Positions 37,878-51,300 of a stretch of DNA of 64,000 bases are shown piece by piece. A program made the translations under genes and the position numbers. This stretch comes from Puffinus mauretanicus (lineage: Eukaryota; Chordata; Aves; Procellariiformes; Procellariidae). Position 1 is the first letter of the stretch. Each line of letters opens with the position of its first letter. Location of the stretch: contig JAJKFH010002906.1 in NCBI GenBank assembly GCA_023333565.1, positions 1,302,001-1,366,000 on the forward strand, written 5' to 3'. Under the pieces are notes generated by a model. The model had not been told where the DNA came from. It worked only from the letters and a program-made list of their open reading frames with translations, and ran no database searches.

Positions 37878-40800
37878 GTATTTCTGAATTCCTTTGAGGG
37901 TCTACACCGATTTTTTCCCTCCCCACACTTGTTGGGTTGAATGTTGTAGACTGGCCACCTCAAAGCTCTTACTCAAATTTATGCAACATGAAAGTGTGCA
38001 CGAATTTAAACTGAGCTACTTCATTGCAGTACCTTGTGGATAAGATTAAAGTTTCCAATGGTACTGCACGAATACTACACTGGAATGATTTAATTTTGAA
38101 TTTTTTTCTGTAACCAGGAGCAATGACTTCAACAGAAAACTAGTTGGAAATTTAAAAAATGGGTGCAAAGAACCAGATATAACTGCTGGCATAAGGCAGA
38201 CATACTGAAGTGGTCCTGGGAAACTGCAGCAAAAAAAAAAAACAAAAAAAAACAAACGGATTATTTCTGTGTCTTGGGAGCTAATCAATGAGGCTTTCTT
38301 TCTTGGATTTTAAGCCAGATGAATGGTCACAAAACAGAGCTACCCCGCAAAGATCCCCACACTTACTATAGTGTAGGGGCATTGCAGAAAAACTCATCAG
38401 GACATTCCATATTCTCAGGGAAGGAAGCAACTCTTCCTTTATTGGAACAACAATGTCTGATTGCAACACCAGTTTTTGAGAAAACATTACTGCTGAATAT
38501 GACCTTAACGCGTTATACATGACGTATTTCTAAATGAGAATATGGGGTCAAGATATGAGAAAAACACTAATAGCATAGGTTTTCCAGTAAGTCAATACAA
38601 TGAATCCTCATCTTTTGTACTTTAGGCTTTCAGAAATAGAGGCTAACTCGTTCTTGAATTACTATACCCAGAAGAGGATTCAATATCGCAGCAGAATTGT
38701 CTTGCAGGTTATACTGTCTTGTATACCCCATTAGAAAACTGTGTATATCCTGATTGCCATTTCATTAAGCTGTACACTTTCAGCAAGTCCTTGCACAACA
38801 GACTTCCTAGTACTATACAGAAATGAAACATAGATAAACCAACTGTTTACAGTGCTTGGACTTCTTAAACGTAAGAGGGCACCACCATCAGCAATTTCTG
38901 CCACTATAGGGCAAGATAGTTACAGAAGAAGAATAGAACAAGAGCCAATTTTGTTCAGGATTTTGATTACTGGCAATGGAAAGTATGGTTATGGAATCAG
39001 TAAATGACATAAAACTAGAAAAAGCTGCAGGTCCATTAGATGAGATTAAAATTAAAAGTGACTTTCATATGGAGTAAGACACTGAAATTTGATAGGTATA
39101 AGATACTGCACATAGGTACAAAAATCAGCTTCACAGATATACAATGAGAACAACTATTTTCAAAACCTCATTGTCTTTGCCGAGAACGTTTGTGAAAAAT
39201 ACCTTTACCTTGTTTTGTTTGAAATTTCTTTCGGTAAATTTCTTTCGGTATACATAGCTTGGAAGTTTCACTTAATATTTTAATTCCTTCCCCCCATCCC
39301 CCAGCTCTGCCTGTCCCAGCCAGGCACGCTGCCATCAAACAGTTTACCTGCTTGGCTCTGGGGAGCGTCTGGCTGCTTTTCATGGCTACAGGCAAGCTAC
39401 TAAGAATAGGAAGTCTAGTTTCCCCACCTGCCATGGATCAGCAGCTCTGGAGAGTAGCTCTAAACTATCCAGGCTGTGAATAAGCTGACAATACCAGTAA
39501 ATAAAACGTGCTAGGGCCCATTTTCTCTCCCTGCGGTCATAGCTCACAACCAAATGGCTAAGTTCTCTTCTCACAAAGTATAGGGAGGCTTTTCCCAGCC
39601 TATCCCAGGTCTGTGCCACCCTCTGAGCTGAGTCCAGGCACTGCGTGAGAGATGCTGCTCAGCACAGACTAAAACTGTGCCAGGGCCATGCTCACAAATG
39701 AGCAGCATGGACAGGTGAGTGCCAGTGCAAAGCCCATGCCCTGGTCCTACTCAGCTTGCAGCAGGGGTAAAGCCTACGAACCAAGTCAAGTTCACGGCTA
39801 CCATCCGGTGGGGCCAGGAGTGACCAGGATCAGAAGAGCGGGCAGCAGTGACCTGAAATGTGTATTCCCTGAAATTTTGACATTTTCAAACCCCAAAGCT
39901 TTGTAGCAGTGCAGCTTGCACAGCACACTGTTTTGTGTGTCACAGTCACGGTTTTTCTCCCTAATTAGGACATAAACGATTTCTGAAAAACCTTGAAAAT
40001 TCTTCTAAATTATGATTCCCAGCCAGCTTTAAAAGTCACATTAAGCTTTATATAAACTCTGTTAGCGCATACATCTACCTCTCCTCAGCAGAGATCTTTG
40101 CTAGATTATGTACGTCCATTTGTACACATGAAAATGACACGTGCAAACAAGTTCAAAGCTGGGATAAAATTGGATAAACTGATGCCACGCACAAATAAAA
40201 ATGTGGTCCATCCTTCTTTCCTAGCAAATGGCTTGTTGAGTGGCTTTATCAGCTAAACCAAAGACCTACTGTATCCTCTGCAAAACATTTAACTTTCCTA
40301 TTCCTAACACTCTGCAGCTCTCTATTTCATGTGAGCACTGCATGGGTTTCAGTGACTGCAGGTGCTAGACACAAAGAAAAGTCTCAACCACGTACCACAG
40401 TTGTCTTCATCGGCCCGATTCCCGCAGTCATCCTCACCATTACAGTGAAGTTGTTGGGGCAAACACTTCGTGATATTGCCACACGGAAAGTAGCCCAGGG
40501 GGCACGTGACCCCAACTCCAGAAACATAATCTTCCACAGACTCACGGATGACTAAATAGAAACAGACAGAATATGCTTACTTTAAGATGTGCTCTTAATG
40601 TTTAAAGATCTTTGAGATTATGCTTTTATAAAAACTCATTTGCATTTGAATGTGAATATCAATGCGAAAAATACATATTAGTTCATTGGACATGCAATTA
40701 CAATAGTATATCAAGTACTTGTTAGCTTGTCAAAAAACATTTATATGGTCAGCTAATTAAAATTTGCTTTAATATAAAGTAACCAGGTAATTCCTCCACA

Positions 40801-43800
40801 CGCATCTTATTACTAAGATGGGAACGCTAATCATACAAGACAAATGACCTAAGACCACTATTTAAAAGGGTTGTCCTGCTTTGTGCTAGAAATTAATTTA
40901 GTATAGCAATATACCAGATAAGATATGCAGATATGGATTATATTAATTTGTGCTGAAATTTTAGACCCAGATAGATAAGTCCTTTTATACAAAGTCAGAA
41001 TTATATGTTTTTAAATGTATTCTAATTTTAAAGTAATTACTAGATGTAAACCGATCAAGAATCAAAGAACAAGGAAAGTAAGATCAAATATGTGATGTGG
41101 ATTTGCTGAAGAATGAGTAAGATGACATAAAGGTGCCATTACGAATCCTTTGGAAGAGTTGTCAGCCTGGTCCAAAAAATTTGGAGATATTGTTCAGAAT
41201 CTATCAGTCTGAAGTTTAGATACACAGATGCTGTTCTGCTAAGCCCATGTTTTATAGGAAGTAATTTCACAGAATACAGGGACTTCATTCAAACAGTGCT
41301 GAGGGGAAGGGTAGAGGGATGCTGATGAGGGACAGCCAGGGCAGCTGGAGGACTCTGCCTGTTCTATTCTACTCTGTTCCTCACTTCTCTGTACCTCAGC
41401 AGCTCCAATTACACACATTTGCAGATGCGTGATGCCTTACCAGTCCCTCCAGCGCACCTGAGGGACAAATTCTGCCACCACCTTTTTTTCCAGGGTAAGC
41501 GCAATTGATCTACTGCTTTTGTAATGGATTGCAGGGTGCCAACTCAAATTTCTTGTTGTACAAGATCAACTTCTTCCCAGGAGCATACTGTGGAGAGGGT
41601 TTTAAATTACTCTAGAATGAAATTTGTTCAGTCTCCAATATATCAGAAATGGAGAAAAACATCATCAGCACAGAACGCTACCTAGTGCTCTTTGTGCTCC
41701 CAAAGCTTCAGTAAGCCTACCTAGTGAAGTACCATTCTGCAAGGGCTTGCTAATTTAATTTTTGAAGTACTTTCAAAAAGGAATATCACTTCCTCATTAT
41801 AGTTAGCATTTGACTTAGTGGATGTTGTCACAAAAAAAAAAAGATAAAAATTCCAATACAAATTATACTTTAAGTTTTATTGCTGTCTTACAGCACTTGA
41901 AATACTCTATACAAACTTCATTAACAGTAATGCGATGCTTGTTCAGATAGTAAATTGCCACTTCTGAAACATGCAACTATTTTTCGAGGCTATTTTCATA
42001 AGACAAAGTATAAACCTTTTACGCAACTTTCTCAGATTAAAAGAATATGTTATTACACAACATCTGATTTTTGTCCTCATTTTTCTCCTCGACTAAGGAA
42101 ATCACCTGAAATTGAATCAAGTACTTCAGATTCATAAGAATCTATTCTTATGAACTTTCACATGTTAAACCCTTGACAATGTTCACAACTATGGAAAATT
42201 AAAATGTAGGAGCAGTATCTGGAGGAAATTGAGATAAATATTCTGTTATTCCCATATGCACAGAATTATCTTTGCTGTCAGAAGCATCCTGCATAGAAAG
42301 TAATATATTCCAGCTAACAATCACCTTATCATTTCGAAAAGTTGATTTGCTTTTATTCACAACTGTATAACCTATGCAATTGCCTGAAGAGACTTTTACC
42401 TTAGTTCCTTATCCCTCTTATGTATAGGCACCAAAAATAAGGCTATATTCTAATCCCAGGGTGAATTTACACTTGCATATTGTTCATAAACCTCTCTGCT
42501 GTTCTGTGCTCATATTCAGAACATTATCTTTAACTTGTTCTGCCCAAAAACAAGCGGCAAAAAAATTTTATGCAGGCATAGTGGTAAGCAAACAGAATAT
42601 GTGTAGTACTTAGTGTCTAAAGTCTCTTGCTGCAAAAAAGATAGAAGTCACAGGCAACTGAGGCTCCCTTCAGTGCAGTTATCTGTCACAATCTGAGTAA
42701 CTACCAAAACACCTGGTAAAAGACAACAATATGGAAAAAATAAACATAAATGAAAAAAAAACAAAACACCAAACAACCCCTCACATTTTGTCAAGCCTTT
42801 TACGCTACACACTGGAGATGTATTCAGACTGAGCTGAACTTTGTGCTTAAAGAGGCTGATCTCCATGCAGTTTAAATTTCAAATGATGGCATTTATCTTC
42901 TCAAGTACCGTGGATTTTCATATATTTTCCAGAAATTATTATTAATTAGTCAAAGAATATTAATCCCTGAACTAATTAATGAATTTACTGTTGCAGTTTA
43001 GAAATCATTCTTTGTGAAAGAATATATAATCCTTCACTGTGTTTAAAGTTTTGAATTCTCTGTAAATTTATAGCTGTGATGATATCTATTCTGAATCTCT
43101 GCATTACTCATTTTGGGCTATGTCGGATTATCCTGGCATGTAAATATCTGCCTGGGAAAGAAGATAACAAGGCATCAGCACTTACCAACTTCATCCTAGT
43201 TGAATCGTTGAAAGCACTGGTCTTTGTCTATTGACTTGTTAACATCACTTTGTTTATGCAAAAAAAGACAGAAGTTTGGACTCTGCACATTGCAGGAGAT
43301 TTATGAATGGAAAACCCCCCAACCCTCTGAGGAAATATTTGGCAAAGCTGATGAAGGTAGACAGAAGATAAGACAGTAAAACCCATTGTAAAATGCTAAA
43401 TAATATTCAAAGAATTCTCTTTCGGTTTAAGGAAATTAAAACTGTGTCTTTTATGTGAGGAAAATGGATAAAGATAGCACTACAACAGCAGCAACAAAAA
43501 ACTATGTTTCTTATTTTGCAAATATAAACTTTGGTGACACTGAAGTTTATCGTGCCAAGATAATGATCTGTCATGCTATCTTTGTGATGCAGTATTAAAG
43601 GTGTTGACCTTTCTACCTGTTATTGATTTTCCACTATGAAAAATTCAACCACCCTTCTAATATCTTGTTCCATTGTCCCTTTTTTTAGCAGCTAAACCTC
43701 CGGATAGAATAGCTCTAAAAAATATTGATTAATGATTATTTTGTCACGTCATGTCACTGGCTGTTTCATGTTGGTGTTAAATCAAGAAAAAGAAACATGT

Positions 43801-46800
43801 TATTTTGTACTCCTTTTATTAATCCATAGGTTAGTCTCTGTTCCATATGCGTATCAAGCTTCAAAGGTACCTCTATTGTTTTATAGGTTCTCATTCACAG
43901 CTCATCCAGGGTAGAATATCTCTGCTTTGCTTCTTACTACCAAACTAGCATTGTAAAAGCATGAGACCCCCTATAACACAAAAGAAGTACCATCAGCAAA
44001 CTATATAAACAATCAACTTGAACCCTAATATGGCTTGATTAATATAAAGTATTTGGTTTTATAATGAGTAAGCTTGGGCCAATATTGTTATCTTACACAG
44101 TCTTCAGAAAAAAACAACGTCCTCCAGAGATACTGCAAATGTAGTCTTATAGATAAAGGAAGACTAAAAATTTTTAAACTGTGTATAAAGAATTTAGCTA
44201 CAAAAGTAGAAACTAGAGAAAAGATGGAACTCAGGACAGATTTGTTTAGGTCTCAATTATGAAGATGAAAAGTATAAATCTGTGACAGACTTGATTGTGT
44301 CAGAAGGTTTGCTTTTACAGAATACTCCAATTAAAAAAAAAAATCTCTTCTTTTTGTATTCATCATACAGAAAATGATCTCCTGCTTTCTGGTGACATAA
44401 AGATAATTTCACACATTTCAGCTACATTGTACTAGCAATTTTTTTTTTTCTCATAATAATCAGAGTAAATATTAAAATATTTGCAATGTTTCTAGAACAA
44501 ATAGAAAATAGGTGAACTGGTATCAGTACAAATGGCAAAAACACAAAGAAGCATCTTTCTGATGTTTGCTGTCTCAATACAGAATTATGTTCTACCCAGT
44601 AGTGCATGCTCATGACTTTGCAAATTAAATATTTCTGACTATCATGTACTTAGGGTCTCCCTCCATCCCCCAATTCTCAAACTTTCAAAAAGAAAACAAC
44701 AATTCATGTCATACACCTTTTAAGCTTGTCCAGACCTGCTGCTTTGAGGCACTTGCTAAGGCAGACATCTGTGATCTTTCCTCTAGCTTGAAGAAAGTGG
44801 ATAACCCTTTTCCTGCTAGTCTTTAAAATATAAGACTAATTTACCACTGCTTTCCTTTTTTAAAGGAATAAGCAAGAGTTGGGTTGTCATCTAGTATAAA
44901 ATGGCAAGGATCTTTCTTGCATGGATGCAGAATCACCGGGGAAAGAACATGACAGCCCTCTTTAAGCTCTCATAAAATGAAATCAAAAGAGGGAATGCAT
45001 TTGGGAAAGCCAAGAACAAGATATTCCCAGGAGAACATAGCTTTCCTTCCAACTAAATTGATTCATGAAGCTCACTGTTTTTGTGCATTCTTTGAAAAAT
45101 GGCACAAAGTTTTGAAAACAGAGATTGGGTCACAAATGCTGTTTGAGAAATCAAATAAGGAACGTGCACTAGAAGAACACAAACTTAACACAATTCATTG
45201 TAGCTTCCATAAAACAAGCGAATATGACTCCGTAATGAGAAAAATACTGGGCTGATTAGACTGAGTCATAAGCAATTAAACTAATCGAAGCAGCACTACC
45301 CATTGCTTGGCACTTGCTAGTCACACCAGTCTCAACTGTATTGCATATAGGTTCAAATAAGGGCATATTATAATATCAGGAAAATATTTTTGTATTTTCA
45401 AAAATGTGAATCGCATGAAGACACATTGTCATGAGTCCAAAATGACTCTCAAATTCCATCAGCCAAATAAGCTAACATGTTTTTCTTCACTTTGAGTAAG
45501 TTATCAGTTTAAAAGTACTGGGGCTGAGGAAATCCAACTGTTTTTAAAAAGGAGTCCTTAGATGACAAGGACTGAGGAATGGTCATGGTACTGAAGAATC
45601 CACCCTCAAGTTATGGAGGAAAGTTATTTTACCTACAAAAGCCCAAGTTTTTCAAAGAGACCATTGCAAACTTATCAAATGATGGGATTTTTCCCACCCT
45701 CCCATAACTTATTTTAGTTGCTAGACACAGTGGGAAATGGGCTAGAGCAAGAGAAGACTGAAAATATTCATTTTAAATTAATGTTTTGAAACAGAATGTT
45801 TTCTTCAACTAAAACAGAAAGAGTCAACAAAGAAAACATTAAAGCTGAAATCGATTTTGCCTGTCATTTCTGTGCTAGCCTGAATACTTCAAGACGACAG
45901 TCGATTAAAAAAATTCCTCTTTTGCTGAAAGATATTTGAAGGGCACGTGAACTGGCTTTGAAAAACCTTTAGCGTAATATAGAGGAGGAGACCTCATAGG
46001 CCTGTAACCTTTATTTTCAAAGACAAATCATCAGAACAAGGCTATAAAACAAGCTTATAACTATGAATTCCTTTAACTTAAAACATGGTTAATAAATGAT
46101 TTGCAAAGAATAATAGTGATAAGTGGTTGACCAACTCTGATCAGAAGCATTTGAATTGCCAAATGGCAGGAAAAAAAAAAGAAGATATGACATCTTAATA
46201 AGATCTTATTTTTTTAAAATAATTTGTTGTCTTAATTTGTCCATTACAATAATATCTAGAAGTGAATGATATTTAGTTCAGTCCTACGTTCATTTTCCTG
46301 GTTTTGTTCTGAATTATTCAGCTTCTTCCTGCTAAATAAGAGAATTTTTGTAGCAATTTATGATAGAGACTAGGATAAAGTTAGTCCAGTGTATTTCAGG
46401 ATAGAAATACGAAGTTAACTTTTGCATGTTTTATTTAACCTATTTATTTAACCTGTTTGTTTAACCACAGCTTTATCAGTGGGAATGCATTTTTTTTTCA
46501 GCATGTAATTTTATAAAGACTCTCCTAAACCCAATACTTCTTTTAGGAAAAGCTTTCTAGTGATTTGAATATGTATTGGGAATCCCATATTATTAAAATT
46601 ATTTTTATTAACATTTAAAAACTGTCCATAAATGAAAATAGATTCTAGTTTCATACAAGAATAAAACCAAGTTTATTCACTTAAACTTTAATGCTGTTAA
46701 TGTACACATTTGGAGTAACCCCTCAGGCAAAACTTGTAGACCAAAACAGACCTTGCTCTAGTGGTGATAGATACTTTAGCATTAATCCTTGCGGCAAAGC

Positions 46801-48328
46801 ATCAGTGACTTAAAAGATTTAAACATCTGTACAGGATCCCCACAGGAGTATAATTAAACTGTTATCACTACACTGCCTTTTCTGTAATTTGCTCCTCTCC
46901 TCCTTTGCTGATTGTTCAGCCCTGGTGCCTATAGCATTTTCTAAATATCTGTATAGCATATTCATCGTGTCTGTAATTTTAGATTTTATTGGGTCCAAGT
47001 GACACAGTAGCATTTATTCAGGATGCCAAATGGTTGCAACAGCTTCATTTCTAAAACACTAGCAATTTTTTATATTTTGGCTGTTGCTTTTGCAACCAGA
47101 AATACATTTTCAGTTTTATTGCATTACATTTATCTTTAGTAGACTATATTAGATGTCATTCTAGGAATATGTAGTACTTGAACTACACACATAAGTTTAT
47201 GACTGACTATATAAAATGTTTGCTTTCATTAAACACAACATAGCGCAAAGGATTTTAGCACAAAAGATGCATATATTATGACTGTCTATATTGCATGCCA
47301 GTCTGGTCATTATCTCGGATTTTAATTTCACATAGTACCTTTATGTCTTGCTGTGGCTTTCACAATGCTTTCATTTCAGAAGCATTTTCCAAAGCAGAAA
47401 ATTTTTACTATCTTTTGAAAATATAGACTCCAATCTCATAACAACATTACTGAAGTTAGTTATCAGTTATGCCACAGATAATTCAGTCTAATTAATTCAG
47501 CTATAGTTCTGGAAGATCCTCTTTGTATACCTGCCAGATAAATCCACTCCAGGGCCAAAAACTGCCAGTAGCATAACTCAGGCTGGTCACGAAGAATCAA
47601 AAGATTCTGATGCACAGAAAGAGCTGAAAGAGATAATATTATTTGAAAAAGCCCCAATATGTAGTATAATGAATTTCATCCAGAACCTCAAATTTTGTAG
47701 AGCATTCCCAGAGGATGAGGGTTCAGCACAATGTCTAACAAAGACACAAATTAATGAGCAGAGCCAAACCTTTCTGTCACTACTCTTCCCCTTTTCTTCC
47801 TCTCCCCAAATACACAGAATTTAAATGATATCTGACTATTATTTCTGTTTAGAAATAAGTTCTCTCTCCATATTCTGCCATGATTTCCAATAGAAAATAC
47901 ATTAAGGTAGGATTTCCTTTGCCCTAGTGTCGTTTTGCATTGACGTAACTCCTTCGATTTCACTAATTTCTTGTTCGCAGCGGTGCAATATCAAGTCTAA
48001 ACCTGGACACATGAAACACTAGGGTTTTGTTTGGGTGGCATTAAATAAAGAATAAAAATGAAGGCACCAATGTAAACGTGTTAAATACACTGTGCTAGTT
48101 AGTGCCATTCCACCTGAAAGGCCCAGAAAGGCAATGGTTAGCCACCAAAATCAAGCAGAACTCCCCTCCCAGGAGCTGATTCTTCCTCACAACCACTGAG
48201 GAGTGCATGCACTTGGGCTGATTCTCTGAGCCACAAAGATAAAAGAAATCCATTTCAAATAATAATTTTTTTCCTCCTTTGAAACACTGCATTTATAAGA
48301 GTTAATGGTTTAAAGACATGTATAAAAG

Positions 48329-48363
<35 letters not shown>

Positions 48364-51300
48364 GAAGCTTCATACCGGGAATGGCATTTTTGATGTTTTG
48401 TAATCCCAGGGAAAAAAGTTTCTTATATAGCAGTATTTGCCATATATCTTACATTTATTTTCCTATCTCATAACATGCTTAGTAGTAAACTAATGAAGGG
48501 TTTTTTTAAAATCTGAGCAATCAAATAATTTAAAATATACTTTATCCAAGAGAATCAAGGACAGCTGGTTATCAATAAATTAGTGTCCCTCAAGCAACAA
48601 TCATTCATCTCATCTGGATAACCAGCATTCTGAATTTAAATACATAATGACAGTAAGTAGAGATTACTGTAAAGAACTTCACTTCAGACTTGTTGCTTTG
48701 CATAAGTTAATCCAGTCAGCCATATGTAAAGTAAACAAAAGTGAGACACTGATTAATGAAAACTAAATTATATAACTTAACAAACAACAGACATTTATAA
48801 TACATCTCTTAAGTTTCCATATACAGGAGAGGAGTTTGTGTACATGTGCATTCATGCATGAAAGTAAAGAGAAATCCAGGAGATGAGACAGAAAGTACTT
48901 CTAGCAAAGCCCTAAGAGAAAGTTGTAATGAAAAAGAATGAAATTAGAAAGGCAACAAATGGGGAAATTATTTGCTGATGTTCTAATTTTATGATGTTCT
49001 GAGAATACATTATTTGTAAATGAACAGAATAGCAAAGAATTACGTGACTATCATTAACTTCTCCTACCAACAGAAAGCAATCTAAAAGATATAACACTTT
49101 GCCTAACTTTTCTTAGGTCAAAAAGGGCAAACCTTCCTTTTTTTCTTTTCTCCCCTCCCCCCCCCCCCCTAAAAATTACATGACTTAGCTGTAACTTCTT
49201 TCATACCAACTTTGGTATGCTCTTGTGAGGGGGGGGGAGAAGGGAAAAAAAAAAAAAAAAGGACTGTTAGAATGAACATCTTGCAAAGTTGATGATAGAA
49301 AAATAGCTTTGAGAACAGCCAGTCTGACCACAGGCTGAGGAAAAGAACCTGAAGGGTGGCAGTGGGAGATTTTCTCTTTCTCCATCTTCTTTTGCTCTTT
49401 AGTCTCTTATTTTGCTACAGAGTCACTTGAACTAAGCAAGCTGCACATCAACCACAACATTTTTCCTCTTCTCCCAAGTAACACAATCTTAAATAATTCT
49501 TTGTAAAATACTCTCAGGTTAGCTTTTTCTATCTAAGACTTCGGGAGCCCTACACAAAGTATTTGAAATATGAAACGTAATCTGTTTTTTTCATTCATTG
49601 TGCCTTTAATAAAGGCTAAAAAGATTTTAATGATAGTTCTTACAATGGAACTAAGCCAGCATAACTTAAAATGAAGCTCTGAAGCATACTTAAGATGAAT
49701 TTTGTAACAATAAAAACATACTATTTCTTGGTGAGCCTGAGACAGGATTATCTGATACATTTTATTTATTCACATACTTTTGTAACTATTAAGAATTTAA
49801 ATTTAATATAGAACTACAAGTTTGGATTTGGGAGGTTGCTGTGGAATCTATGAGATTCCATCCTCCTGAAGTATTATAAAAATGGAATCATTTGTTGTTC
49901 TGTTTTGAAGTAAAATAATTTGAAAGTATTTTAGAGAATTTGTCCTCTAAGAGCTCACAGGACTATTTTGTGAAAAATCAATTTGCAGACACTGTGCTTA
50001 AATAAATGCATTATTATTATTGGATTCTGACTTATGAATATTTGGTTCAATTTAAAAATTGCAAGTTTTCCCATCTCTACTGTATTTTACCACGAGTAAA
50101 CATAACTCACCGCTATAAATTGTGACACTCCAGTTAAAGTGCCATAAAACAGAAATTATCTCGAGCTAATAGGATTTCTGGCTTTCTTAAAGTGGATAAT
50201 GTTAGCTGGTTGAATCAGAGACATCTGGTTTATTTTTTCTTTTGCAAGAAGTTATATAAAAATGTGCATGCAGATTAAGATTTATAGATTTTAAGATTAT
50301 AACTTTTCGATTTTATACAGTTATTAATGTACATAAAGAGATGTTGCATTAGCAGCACATAGGTGTAAGTTATCTGGACATTACTTTTTCCCAACCAAGT
50401 TAGAAAAGATAATGAGAAACTACATTCAGAAGTTTGTTTCCATTTTAGATGCAGTTTGGCTAAAAATACATTTGCATGGATTACTGATGGATTTCGCCTC
50501 CACGTAGTCTGTAGCTCCTCCTCCTCTTCCTTTCGACCCCACTCCAGCTAAATCAACACATGATGATGTCCGTTCCTGACTCGGAGTGTTTTCTCATTGT
50601 CAGCACAAGTGAAAGCATGCTCCGTGAAACATAGCTTAAATTAAAGTCATGCTATCACAACCCATCTCTAGCGTGGCACATGAGGCAGGACGCAGAGCTG
50701 GGAGAAGGAGAGGTTTGCTCCAACAGTCATCTGCTGCATCACCCTGGTCCTGTGACACCTTTCCCTCAGGTCTCTGTTCACCCCACATCTGACCTGCTGA
50801 CTCAGACGGCAGGCTTTTCGGGGCAAGGCATGCAGAAGAGTGCCTAGAAAAATACAGCCCCGGTCTCAGCAGGCATCATAAGAGGCTGTTGCAATAGCCC
50901 TATCACGACAGTGGAAAGGGGACTGAGAAGAGAGAGTATTGGAATACAGCTTTTGCCAAGGCTTTAAAAGTTACATAGCTAAGTGCTTTGACAGACGTCT
51001 TGAATCACACACAACAGGATGCAAAAGGACATTTATGATCTAAAGTCAATGTGTCTGTGTACTTTTATTGTCTATCATATTAAAGACAGTACCTTTTTTT
51101 TTTCCCCAGCTGCAAGATCCTTACTTTATTTGACCTATACGAGTACCTACAGTCTACCCAGTGAAGATGTATTAAATATTCTTAGCTCCTAATGCTTCCC
51201 TACATAAAATGTACAGGATGTTGCTGGACACGTCCAGAAAGTAAATCTTAAAACTTCACATCTAAAATGGAGAATTTTTGTTATGATACCATATTTCAAT

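Larger units (their letters stand above)
28830..40395 (-). other. RXFP1 intron 2 (11.6 kb)
   Basis: Separates the LDLa exon from its linker exon. It is mostly AT-rich with no recognisable gene. It holds a 23-A run (37848-37870), an A-run near 35200, a 14-bp tandem duplication at 39222-39249 and a GC-richer stretch at about 39290-39870. I see no CR1 or LTR sequence in it. Confidence 0.65.

Noticed and set aside
48329..48358. Poly-A run as the tail of a processed pseudogene
   Set aside because: The sequence upstream shows no coding similarity or target-site duplication that I can recognise.
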